Assembly (NCBI RefSeq): GCF_003412455.1
Contig: NZ_QTJU01000009.1
Span: forward strand, 124,001-188,000
DNA length: 64,000 nucleotides
From: Deminuibacter soli
GTDB lineage: Bacteria; Bacteroidota; Bacteroidia; Chitinophagales; Chitinophagaceae
Reading direction: 5' to 3'
Positions 35,839-43,662 of the stretch are shown in pieces; position 1 is the first letter of the stretch; every line of letters starts with the position of its first letter. The notes below the pieces were generated by a model, which made no database searches, was not told where the DNA came from, and saw only the letters and a program-made list of their open reading frames with translations. The position numbers were made by a program, and so were the translations under genes.

Positions 35839-35925
35839 CTTAATAGCCGTAGCAAAGATTCAGCGCATTCCGCGTTTTTCGCCCCGTAGGAGCTCCTGTG
35901 AAGCGAGAGACGCTACCGCAGCGTG

Positions 35926-35960
35926 AAGCTTGCAGCTCGTAGCTCGAAGCTTGCAGCTGT
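35926..35960 (+). repeat. AGCTTGCAGCTCGTAGC string (family R3), left copy
   Basis: AAGCTTGCAGCTCGTAGCTC then GAAGCTTGCAGCTGT. The inverted counterpart is at 37321-37348, just after the helicase stop; others lie at 53.05, 54.99 and 56.96 kb. Confidence 0.8.
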
Positions 35961-35977
35961 ATTACCAGCTTCTTCCG

Positions 35978-35985
35978 TACTTTTG
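35978..35985 (+). promoter_or_regulatory. -7 box of the helicase gene, adjacent to its start
   Basis: TACTTTTG matches TAnnTTTG and ends 5 bases before the ATG at 35991. A TTG at 35951 lies 24 bases upstream, slightly too far for a standard -33. Implies a leaderless mRNA. Confidence 0.5.
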
Positions 35986-35990
35986 CAGCA

Positions 35991-37316
35991 ATGCAAACAA
36001 ATTTCTCTACCGAACAAATACTGGCCAACCTGAACATCGATGCGCTGAATGCTATGCAGGAAGCATCCATGGAAACCAATGCCGGTAACAATGATGTAGT
36101 GCTGCTTTCAGCCACCGGCTCGGGCAAAACACTGGCCTTTTTGCTGCCTATATTGCAACGCCTTGACTTCTCCCGCAAACACCAGACACAGGCGCTGATT
36201 ATCGCTCCTTCCCGCGAACTGGCCTTGCAGATAGAAAAAGTGTTCAAGCAAATGGGCACAGGCTTAAAAATCACCTGCTGCTACGGCGGACATTTACGTG
36301 AAACCGAAGAAAACAACCTGCAGCAGCCTCCGGCCGTCATTACCGGTACACCCGGCCGCCTTGCAGATCATATACGCCGCGGCAACATTCAAACAGATAC
36401 CATAGAAACACTGGTTCTCGATGAGTTCGATAAATCTGTTGAACTGGGTTTCCAGGAAGAGATGTCGTTTGTTATCGGCTCCCTGCCTGCCATTAATAAA
36501 CGCATACTTACCTCTGCCACACCAGCCGTGGAAATACCTGCATTTATTGGTCTGCAGAACGAAACTGTGCTCGACTTTTTACCTGATCAGCCTGTTTCAG
36601 AACGACTGGCGCTGAAAAAAGTTCTGTCACCCGACAAGGATAAAATAGACACCCTGTTCCGCCTTATCTGCGCACTGGGTAACCGACCTACCATTGTTTT
36701 CTGTAATCACCGTGAATCGGTTGAACGCGTAAGCGAACTGCTGGCAGAGAAAGGCATTCCCAACGAATTTTACCACGGCGCTATGGAACAGCGCGACCGC
36801 GACAGCGCTTTGTGCAAGTTCCGTAATGGCACCGCCTTCCTGCTCATTACCACCGATCTCGCTGCACGCGGACTGGATATTCCTTTTATCCGCTACATTA
36901 TTCACTACCACCTGCCTGCCACGAAGGACATCTTCACGCACCGCAACGGCCGTACTGCCCGTATGGAAGCCAGCGGCACCGCAATACTGCTGCTGAGTGG
37001 TGAAGAAAAAATACCTGCCTATATTGAGGAAGACGTGGAAGAAATGATGTTGCCTGATACAGTAGAACTGCCCGAAAAAACCAAGTGGACCACCCTGTTT
37101 ATCGCAGCCGGTAAAAAAGACAAGGTAAACAAAATAGATATTGTTGGCTTCTTAAGCCAGAAAGGACAACTGAAAAAAGAAGATATCGGCCTGATAGAAG
37201 TAAAGGATTTCTTCTCTTTCGCCGCCATCCGCAAAAGCAAGGCCAGCACCACGCTGCACCTGGTGCAGCAACATAAAATCAAAAACAAGAAGGTGAAAAT
37301 TGAAGTAGCCAAGTAG
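35991..37316 (+). CDS. DEAD-box-type RNA helicase with DEFD motif II
   Basis: 441 residues. Motif Q region LNIDALNAMQEASM, motif I LLSATGSGKTLAFLLP (about 35-50), Ia PSRELALQIEK, Ib TPGRLADH, motif II VLDEFDKSVELGF (DEFD in place of DEAD), III LTSATP, IV IVFCNHRESV, V TDLAARGLDIP, VI HRNGRTARM. The C-terminal 70 residues (WTTLFIAAGKKDKVNKIDIVGFLSQKGQLKKEDIGLIEVKDFFSF) resemble the DbpA-type RNA-binding domain that targets 23S rRNA, suggesting a role in ribosome assembly (inference). The Ala-to-Phe change at the third position of motif II is unusual but ATP-binding residues Asp-Glu and Asp are kept. The gene is enclosed by inverted composite repeats. Confidence 0.93.
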   Translation: MQTNFSTEQILANLNIDALNAMQEASMETNAGNNDVVLLSATGSGKTLAFLLPILQRLDFSRKHQTQALIIAPSRELALQIEKVFKQMGTGLKITCCYGGHLRETEENNLQQPPAVITGTPGRLADHIRRGNIQTDTIETLVLDEFDKSVELGFQEEMSFVIGSLPAINKRILTSATPAVEIPAFIGLQNETVLDFLPDQPVSERLALKKVLSPDKDKIDTLFRLICALGNRPTIVFCNHRESVERVSELLAEKGIPNEFYHGAMEQRDRDSALCKFRNGTAFLLITTDLAARGLDIPFIRYIIHYHLPATKDIFTHRNGRTARMEASGTAILLLSGEEKIPAYIEEDVEEMMLPDTVELPEKTKWTTLFIAAGKKDKVNKIDIVGFLSQKGQLKKEDIGLIEVKDFFSFAAIRKSKASTTLHLVQQHKIKNKKVKIEVAK

Positions 37317-37320
37317 AGAA

Positions 37321-37348
37321 CAGCTGCAAGCTGCGAGCTGCAAGCTTT
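37321..37348 (-). repeat. AGCTTGCAGCTCG string (family R3), right copy
   Basis: Reverse complement reads AAAGCTTGCAGCTCGCAGC then TTGCAGCTGT, the mirror of 35926-35960 around the helicase gene. Confidence 0.8.
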
Positions 37349-37413
37349 TAGCAGATAGCGTATAGCGGTTAGCCCGCAAGGTACACGCCGCCTGCGGCGT
37401 ATGGACTAAGCTA

Positions 37414-37520
37414 GTTGCCGGTGGGGACACCGGCAACGGCATTTGTATTTATTCACTATTGCCCATTCACTATTCACCCACTCACCACTCACCACTCACC
37501 CACTCACCACTCACCACCGC
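37414..37520 (-). repeat. Right arm of composite inverted repeat downstream of the helicase gene
   Basis: Contains GTTGCCGGTG-GGGA-CACCGGCAAC, then ATTCACTATT / CACTCACCACTCACC strings. Positions 37414-37456 are the reverse complement of 35796-35838 with one mismatch; the following strings continue the mirror match with more differences. Confidence 0.85.
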
Positions 37521-37526
37521 CCTGGC

Positions 37527-38633
37527 TCACGCGCGCCATTCAAAGAAAAACGTACTTCCGATGCCTGGCTCTGATACTACGCGTATTTTGCCGCCTTGTT
37601 CTTCTACCAGCATTTTCAGGATATTCAAACCTACACCGGTACTGCTCTCCTGGCCCTGTGCCTTGTTCTGCGTGGTTTCAAAGAGTTTGAAAATACGCTG
37701 CTGATCGGCTTCTGCTATACCGGGGCCATTGTCTTTTACAAAAAACTCGTAGAAGTCACCCTTGCGTACTGCACCCACTTCGATAGCGCCTTCCGGTTTG
37801 TCGATGTATTTGATGGCATTACTGATCAGGTTTTGAAATACCTGCTGCAGTTTAAGACGGCGGGTTTTAAGCGTGGGTAAATCGGGCGATGCAGTGATCT
37901 TAATATGTTTGGGCGGAAACAGCAGGTAAGCGATCTGGTGTACCAGTTCCTGCACATCCACTTCTTCTACCGTTTGCTGCGTGGCGCTCTGGCGTGAGTA
38001 CTCGAGAATAGAGTTAATCATGTCAGACAGGTGCATCGACGCCTGCGACAGCATCTCTACATTATCCTGCAACTCCGGGTGCTGCCGTACAACATCATCT
38101 GTCTGCATCAGCGAGAGAATAGTAATTACAGCAGAGAGCGGTGATTTAAGATCATGTGATACGATATATACAAACCGTTCCAGCTGTTTGTTGATGCGTT
38201 CTACTTCAAGCAGGGAGTTCTTTAACCCCTGCTGGTAAAAATACAGCTGTTCAAATACGTTAACCTTGGCCTGGGTAATATGTATGTCCAGCGGCTTTTG
38301 CAGGTAATCTACCGCGCCCTGGCTAAAACCCTTCAGCACATATTGTTCATCCTTGTTAATGGCTGTTACAAAGATGATGGAGATATCTTTTGTTTTGGGA
38401 TTTGATTTCAGCAGCCTGGCAACTTCAAAGCCATCCATTTCCGGCATCTGCACATCGAGCATAATCAGGCCCACGTCATCATTCTTCAGCACATGCTTCA
38501 GGGCTTCATTGCCGGATGTGGCTTTTACAAAACGTCTCCCCTCCTGCTCCAGCATGTCTTCGAGGGCGAGCAGGTTTTCCTCCCTGTCGTCAACAAGCAG
38601 TATTTTGAATTCTTTGGGGGTTTGTGCGCTCAT
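37527..38633 (-). CDS. Response receiver fused to histidine kinase
   Basis: 368 residues, soluble. REC domain 9-125: ILLVDDREENLLALE with phospho-acceptor Asp60 in IMLDVQMP and Lys113 in YLQKPLD. Then a coiled linker (QGLKNSLLEVERINKQLERF), HisKA with His160 in VYIVSHDLKSPLSAV, and a HATPase domain: N box LISNAIKYI, G1 DNGPGIA, G2 TGVGLNIL. Output is therefore a phosphorelay kinase controlled by an N-terminal receiver. It is the last gene of the four-gene operon; its start is 12 bases after the cheB-like stop. It could take phosphate from, or be regulated by, the hybrid kinase encoded first in the operon. Confidence 0.94.
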   Translation of the reverse strand: MSAQTPKEFKILLVDDREENLLALEDMLEQEGRRFVKATSGNEALKHVLKNDDVGLIMLDVQMPEMDGFEVARLLKSNPKTKDISIIFVTAINKDEQYVLKGFSQGAVDYLQKPLDIHITQAKVNVFEQLYFYQQGLKNSLLEVERINKQLERFVYIVSHDLKSPLSAVITILSLMQTDDVVRQHPELQDNVEMLSQASMHLSDMINSILEYSRQSATQQTVEEVDVQELVHQIAYLLFPPKHIKITASPDLPTLKTRRLKLQQVFQNLISNAIKYIDKPEGAIEVGAVRKGDFYEFFVKDNGPGIAEADQQRIFKLFETTQNKAQGQESSTGVGLNILKMLVEEQGGKIRVVSEPGIGSTFFFEWRA

Positions 38634-38645
38634 GATGTTTGCTGT

Positions 38646-39224
38646 TTACTCAACGGTTAATTGATGCAGGTATTCTACAATTTTCTCCGGTGCCATACTC
38701 TTTACTTTCGCGTTTTTTTCGATGGCAGCAACCGGCATGGCAGGGTACTCGCTGGTTTCAGGACTTTGGGCGATGGCTACTCCGTTGGCAGCCACTACGG
38801 CTTCCATTCCGTCGGCACCGTCCTGGTTGGCGCCGCTGAGTAAAATGGCAATTGTTTTGGGACCGAACACACGCACTACACTTTCAAAACTCACATCAAT
38901 AGACGGGCGGCTGTAGTGCACGGGTTCTGAATAATCGAGGCTGAATGTTTTATCTGCTTCTACCAGCAGGTGGTAATTCTGGGGCGCAATATAAACATGT
39001 CTGCGTTTGATTGCTTCCTTATCTTCCGGTTCTTTTATTTTTTGTGTTTGCTGCACACTCGCCAGTATGCCCTGCAAATCGCTGGCTACATTTTTAAGCC
39101 GGTGCAGCACTACAATAACGGGTATGGAGAAATTAGGCGGCAGGTTTTCAAGCACCTGCAGCAATACCGGCAAACTGCCTGCAGAGCCGCCGATCACGAT
39201 AATATGGTCTATTGACGTGGGCAT
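38646..39224 (-). CDS. CheB-type methylesterase domain protein without receiver
   Basis: 192 residues; ATG at 39224 follows the CheR stop by 6 bases (a TTG codon at 39227 also in frame). Only the catalytic CheB domain is present: Ser14 in IGGSAGSLP, His in VVLHRLKNV (about 41) and Asp in SGANQDGADGMEA (about 134) form the Ser-His-Asp triad of MCP glutamate methylesterase. The regulatory receiver normally fused to CheB is missing, so activity may be controlled by the separate receiver-kinase. Together with CheR it suggests reversible glutamyl methylation of an unknown target. There is no MCP, CheA or CheW gene here. Confidence 0.93.
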   Translation of the reverse strand: MPTSIDHIIVIGGSAGSLPVLLQVLENLPPNFSIPVIVVLHRLKNVASDLQGILASVQQTQKIKEPEDKEAIKRRHVYIAPQNYHLLVEADKTFSLDYSEPVHYSRPSIDVSFESVVRVFGPKTIAILLSGANQDGADGMEAVVAANGVAIAQSPETSEYPAMPVAAIEKNAKVKSMAPEKIVEYLHQLTVE

Positions 39225-39230
39225 CAATCG

Positions 39231-40058
39231 CTACTTTTTACGCTTGAATATTTTGGCTGTTGCATCCACGGTTTCAAATTTATCCCGCAAATCGGTAAAC
39301 AGCAACGATTCCTTCATACCCAGGGCCAGGTAACCCATGGGGGGAAGACTGTTGTAAAACAGGTGAAACACGTGGTTCTGCAAGGTTTTATTAAAATATA
39401 TCAACACATTGCGGCAACATACCAGCTGAAATTCATTAAACCCCTGATCGGTCACAAGGTTGTGCTGCGAGAAAACAATATTCCTGCGCAGGTCTTTCCG
39501 GATCAGTGCATTTTCATACCGTGCTGTGTAATACGTTGAAAAGTCTTCTTTACCGCCGCTTTGCTGGTAATTGGCCGTATAATCTTTCATGTAGTGCATA
39601 GGCACAATGCCGCTGCGTGCTTTTTCAATATTGGCCGGGTTAATATCGGTAGCATAAATCACTGCCCGGTTCAGCAGCCCGGCTTCTTCGAGCAGTATGC
39701 ACATGGAGTATACCTCTTCGCCCGAACTGCAGCCAGCATGCCATATTTTGATAATAGGATACGCGGCCAGTTTGGGCAGCACCTTCTCCCGCAGGGAATG
39801 GTAAAATGCCGGGTCGCGGAACATTTCCGTCACATTCACCGTAATGGTTTGCAGGAAATAAGCAAAGAACGCCGGCTCGTTGGTTAAATGAAACCGCAGG
39901 TCGTACACGGTTTTGATGCGTGCAGTATCCATAAAACGCAGCACGCGCCGTATAAGCGATGCACGGGAATAATTGGAGAAATCATACCCATAATTATTCC
40001 TGATCACAAGCAATACATCGTCGAGGTCGGCAGCAGATATGTCTATCTTTTCCTTCAT
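39231..40058 (-). CDS. CheR-type protein-glutamate methyltransferase
   Basis: 275 residues from MKEKIDISAADLDDVLLVI. N-terminal helical domain with NYGYDFSNYSRASLIRRVLRFM, then LQTITVNVTEMFRDPAFY (CheR signature T-x-N-x-T-x-F/M-F-R-D), SAM-binding WHAGCSSGEEVYSMC (about 100-115), YATDINP and QLVCCRNVLIYFN. Should methylate glutamates of a signalling protein from SAM. Its ATG overlaps the kinase stop in TAATG, so translation is coupled to the hybrid kinase; CheB follows after 6 bases. The tetrapeptide-binding tether target is not evident. Confidence 0.94.
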   Translation of the reverse strand: MKEKIDISAADLDDVLLVIRNNYGYDFSNYSRASLIRRVLRFMDTARIKTVYDLRFHLTNEPAFFAYFLQTITVNVTEMFRDPAFYHSLREKVLPKLAAYPIIKIWHAGCSSGEEVYSMCILLEEAGLLNRAVIYATDINPANIEKARSGIVPMHYMKDYTANYQQSGGKEDFSTYYTARYENALIRKDLRRNIVFSQHNLVTDQGFNEFQLVCCRNVLIYFNKTLQNHVFHLFYNSLPPMGYLALGMKESLLFTDLRDKFETVDATAKIFKRKK

Positions 40059-43000
40059 TATTGTGTTAACCAAACGCGCATAAGCGATAATAAACGGTTC
40101 AAATCAACCGGTTTTGTAATATAATCTGATGCTCCTGCCTCTATGGTTTTTTCACGGTCGCCTGTCATGGCCTTGGCGGTTAGTGCAATCACCGGCAGTT
40201 TGGTGAGGTTTAAATCTGCCCGCAACCTGCGTGTTGCTTCATAGCCATCCATTTCAGGCATCATAATATCCATGAGAACGATATTGATTTGTTCATTGCC
40301 CCTGAGTATGTCCAGCGCCTCCTTACCGTCACTGGCAGTGATCACATCCATCTGCTGCTCTTCCAGTGCGGTGCTCAATGCAAATACATTGCGCATGTCA
40401 TCATCTACCAGCAATACTTTTTTGCCTTTGAGGATATTGTTATCGGCCAGGGTAATGTTTTGTTTCGCAGCCGGCTGGTCATCGGCTTCCTGAACCTTAT
40501 ACAAAAACAATTCCATTTCATCGAGCAGCCTGTCTTTTGAATAAGATGATTCCCTGATCACCACGTTGGCTACTTTCTTCAGTTTCATTTCATCGGTGGG
40601 TGAAATATCTTTATCGAGGTAAATAATCACCGGTATGGCGTCCTTTTCCACTTTGGGCTGCAGGCGCTCCAGGTCTTTCAGTCCCTGCTGTATGTCTTTG
40701 CCAATGTCGGCAATAATGCAGTCGAATTTCGTTTTCTCTGCAGCCTGCAGTGCTTCCGCTACATTGGCAGCGTATACGCATTCCACATCAAAATGGCGTT
40801 CATCTACCAGTTTGCGCAGGTTATCATCCTTGATATAATCGCCTGACAGGATGAGCAGTTTTTTCACTTTGCTGCTGAGATAACTGCCAATTACATCAAA
40901 GGCTTTTTCAAGGTATTCTTTTTCCACCGGTTTCTTCAGGTAGGCCAGCGCACCGTTTGAGCTGAGTTTCGATTCATCGGCAGCAGAGATAATGTGTACA
41001 GGTATTTTGCGCAGCACTTCATCTGCCTTCAGTACTTTCAGCAGGTTCCAGCCGTCAATTACCGGCAGCTGCATATCGAGCATAATGGCTGTGGGCCTGT
41101 ATTTACGGGCGTAGAACAAACCTTCGTCACCCTGCAGTGCCACGATGGTTTTGTAATTTTTACCGCGTGAAAAGTCCTGTATAATACGGGCAAACTGTTC
41201 GTCGTCTTCAATAATCAGCATTACTTTATCATGCGGCTGCAGGGCATGCCGGTCGTCTGGCACTCTGGTTTGCTGCACAATCTGGCCTGCCTCTACTGCA
41301 GCCAGTGTTTTTTCCGCTTGCGCTGGAAGTGGGGCAATGCTGCCCGGCTGCACTGCCCTGGCACCTGCTTTCAGCGGCAGGTACACGGTAAAGGTGCTGC
41401 CCTGCCCTTCTGCGCTGGTAACCTGTATTTCGCCACCCAATTGTTTCACCAGTTCTTTGCTGATGCTGAGGCCCAGGCCTGTGCCGCCATACTTGCGGTT
41501 GGTAGAACCGTCGGCCTGCTGAAAGGCTTCGAAAATGAGTTGCTGTTTGTCGCGCGCTATGCCAATACCACTGTCGGTTACACTAAAGGCCACAATATCA
41601 CCCGCGTTCACCAGGCTACCCTTGGTAAAATACTGGTTGTCGCCGGCTATGGCGACTGACAAGGTAATATGGCCGCCTTTGGGTGTAAACTTAAATGCAT
41701 TGGACAACAGGTTTTTCAGTACCTGTTCCAGTCTTTGCTTATCCGTGAAAATGGCGGGTGTTGCTGTTGCATCAACCACGGTTTTAAACACCACTTCTTT
41801 TTCTTCGGCCACTACAGAGAACAGCTGCTGTATATCGCGCTCAATATCCTTTACCGGTACTTCTTCAAAATTGAATTCAATTTTACCCGCTTCAATTTTA
41901 GAGAGATCAAGAATATCATTGATCAGCTTCAGCAGGTCAGATCCTGATTTGTGAATCACATTGGAGTATTCTACCTGTTTATCGTTCAGGTTGCCGGCTT
42001 TATTTTCAGACAACAGTTTGGCGAGAATAAGGATACTGTTGAGCGGTGTACGCAGCTCGTGCGACATATTGGCCAGGAATTCCGATTTGTATTTACCCGT
42101 TACCTGCAGTTCTTCTGCTTTCAGCATCAGCGCCTGGCGAGCTACTTCTACCGCTTCGTTCTTTTCTTCCAGCTCGGCATTAATCTGGCGCAATTCTTCT
42201 TCCTGCACGCGCAGTTCTTCTTCTGACGATTGCAGTATTTCTGTTTGCCTTGTCAGTTCTTCATTGGTTTGCCGCAGTTCTTCCTGCTGGTGCTCCAGGG
42301 CTTCGCGGTGCTCCTGCACTTTTACCAGCAGGTTATCGATTTTCTCGCGCGATTGCAGGGCATTCAACCCGATGGAGATATTATTGGAGATGGTGCCCAG
42401 GAAATTCAGCTGGGCTTCTGTGAATGGGCTAAAGCGGCCTAACTCCATCACCCCTTTGGATTCGCCATCCATCCACAACGGCACACATACTATTTCACCG
42501 TGTCCGCTCATTTCACCAAGTGCAGAAGCTACTTTCCAGTAATGGGCAGGCACATCGCGGATCACCAGCACCTCTTTCTGTTCTGCGGCGCGGCCTACAA
42601 TGCCATCACCCGGCGTAAACGTTTTTACCGATTCTGCCGAAGCGCCCACTGCAGCACACTGCTCCAGTTTGGTGGCATCTTCATTCATTACATACATAAC
42701 ACCTGCAGGCAATTGCAGGTAGTTCACCACAGCCTGTAATACATCCTGCGACAGCTTTTCGGTAGTAGTATCGCCGCGCATACTGTCGTTCACCAGTGCC
42801 ACCCCCTGCAGCTGCCAGTTTTTTTCTTCTGCCACTGCATTCAGTTTCTCTGTTTCGCCCAGTGTTTCCTGTAACCGCAGGTTGGCTTTGTAGCGGCTTT
42901 TGAGCGTGGTTAATATAGCATTGATAAGTAACAAAACCACCATCAGCAATATCACAATACCACCAACCAGGATGGCTTTTGTCTGGTTATTGAAATCACT

Positions 43001-43519
43001 CTTGTTCTTTAAACGGATCACCAGCAGGCGGTCTTCTTCTGCCTTGGCTTTATCAAACAGGCCGTAAAGGGCGGTGAGCAGGCTCTCTTCTTTATCAATA
43101 ACCGTCTTTACCTTGTCATGATCATCGGTTTTCTGCAAAACGCCATCTGTTTGCCAGAACCGCAGCAGGTTAGACGCTGCGGTTTCCATATTATTCACAT
43201 TCTCCAGCTGCACCGGGTTATCCGCGATCTCTTTTTTCAGCGCTTCAATGGCAGGCAGCAGCAATGACTGACCTTTCACATAACCGGTTAAATATTTATC
43301 GTCACCGGTAACCCAGTAATCGCGGCGGCCGGTACGCATTTGCCCCAGCACAAAACGGGTATCCCGCAATTGTTCTTTTACCCGGTAGGTATGTTCTACC
43401 CACGAAGCTTCATCGGTTTGGCGCCACAGGGCCGTCATGGCCACACCGCCCACCATTAATACAAGCAATACGGCAATAATCAACCCGCCATACAACCTGA
43501 ATGGGATAGATTGCTTCAT
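40058..43519 (-). CDS. Hybrid histidine kinase with CHASE3-like sensor, GAF and three receivers
   Basis: 1153 residues from MKQSIPFRLYGGLIIAV (a Met 6 codons upstream at 43537 is the alternative). Membrane helix about 8-30, extracytoplasmic helical CHASE3-type sensor (TYRVKEQLRDTRFVLGQMRTGRRDYWVTGDD), second helix about 178-205, a GAF domain (about 245-390, AAVGASAESVKTFTPGDGIVGRAAEQ), a long coiled coil rich in Glu/Gln, HisKA with His487 in NMSHELRTPLNS, HATPase with N box NLLSNAFKF, DSGIGIARDK and GGTGLGLSI. Then three receiver-like domains: REC1 (Asp813 in MLDMQLP), REC2 degenerate, REC3 (Asp1084 in MDIMMP). Head of the operon; controls CheR/CheB and the receiver-kinase functionally by inference only. 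Confidence 0.95.
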   Translation of the reverse strand: MKQSIPFRLYGGLIIAVLLVLMVGGVAMTALWRQTDEASWVEHTYRVKEQLRDTRFVLGQMRTGRRDYWVTGDDKYLTGYVKGQSLLLPAIEALKKEIADNPVQLENVNNMETAASNLLRFWQTDGVLQKTDDHDKVKTVIDKEESLLTALYGLFDKAKAEEDRLLVIRLKNKSDFNNQTKAILVGGIVILLMVVLLLINAILTTLKSRYKANLRLQETLGETEKLNAVAEEKNWQLQGVALVNDSMRGDTTTEKLSQDVLQAVVNYLQLPAGVMYVMNEDATKLEQCAAVGASAESVKTFTPGDGIVGRAAEQKEVLVIRDVPAHYWKVASALGEMSGHGEIVCVPLWMDGESKGVMELGRFSPFTEAQLNFLGTISNNISIGLNALQSREKIDNLLVKVQEHREALEHQQEELRQTNEELTRQTEILQSSEEELRVQEEELRQINAELEEKNEAVEVARQALMLKAEELQVTGKYKSEFLANMSHELRTPLNSILILAKLLSENKAGNLNDKQVEYSNVIHKSGSDLLKLINDILDLSKIEAGKIEFNFEEVPVKDIERDIQQLFSVVAEEKEVVFKTVVDATATPAIFTDKQRLEQVLKNLLSNAFKFTPKGGHITLSVAIAGDNQYFTKGSLVNAGDIVAFSVTDSGIGIARDKQQLIFEAFQQADGSTNRKYGGTGLGLSISKELVKQLGGEIQVTSAEGQGSTFTVYLPLKAGARAVQPGSIAPLPAQAEKTLAAVEAGQIVQQTRVPDDRHALQPHDKVMLIIEDDEQFARIIQDFSRGKNYKTIVALQGDEGLFYARKYRPTAIMLDMQLPVIDGWNLLKVLKADEVLRKIPVHIISAADESKLSSNGALAYLKKPVEKEYLEKAFDVIGSYLSSKVKKLLILSGDYIKDDNLRKLVDERHFDVECVYAANVAEALQAAEKTKFDCIIADIGKDIQQGLKDLERLQPKVEKDAIPVIIYLDKDISPTDEMKLKKVANVVIRESSYSKDRLLDEMELFLYKVQEADDQPAAKQNITLADNNILKGKKVLLVDDDMRNVFALSTALEEQQMDVITASDGKEALDILRGNEQINIVLMDIMMPEMDGYEATRRLRADLNLTKLPVIALTAKAMTGDREKTIEAGASDYITKPVDLNRLLSLMRVWLTQ

Positions 43520-43662
43520 TTGTTGGATATTATACATGGTAAAACGAACTATGCTAAAAGGTACAATATTAATCCAATCTGCGCCACACCGGCTTATAGA
43601 AGGCTTAAGTTTTTATAAATGAACAATAAAAATGTTGCTATTTTTAACCATAAACTTAACGA

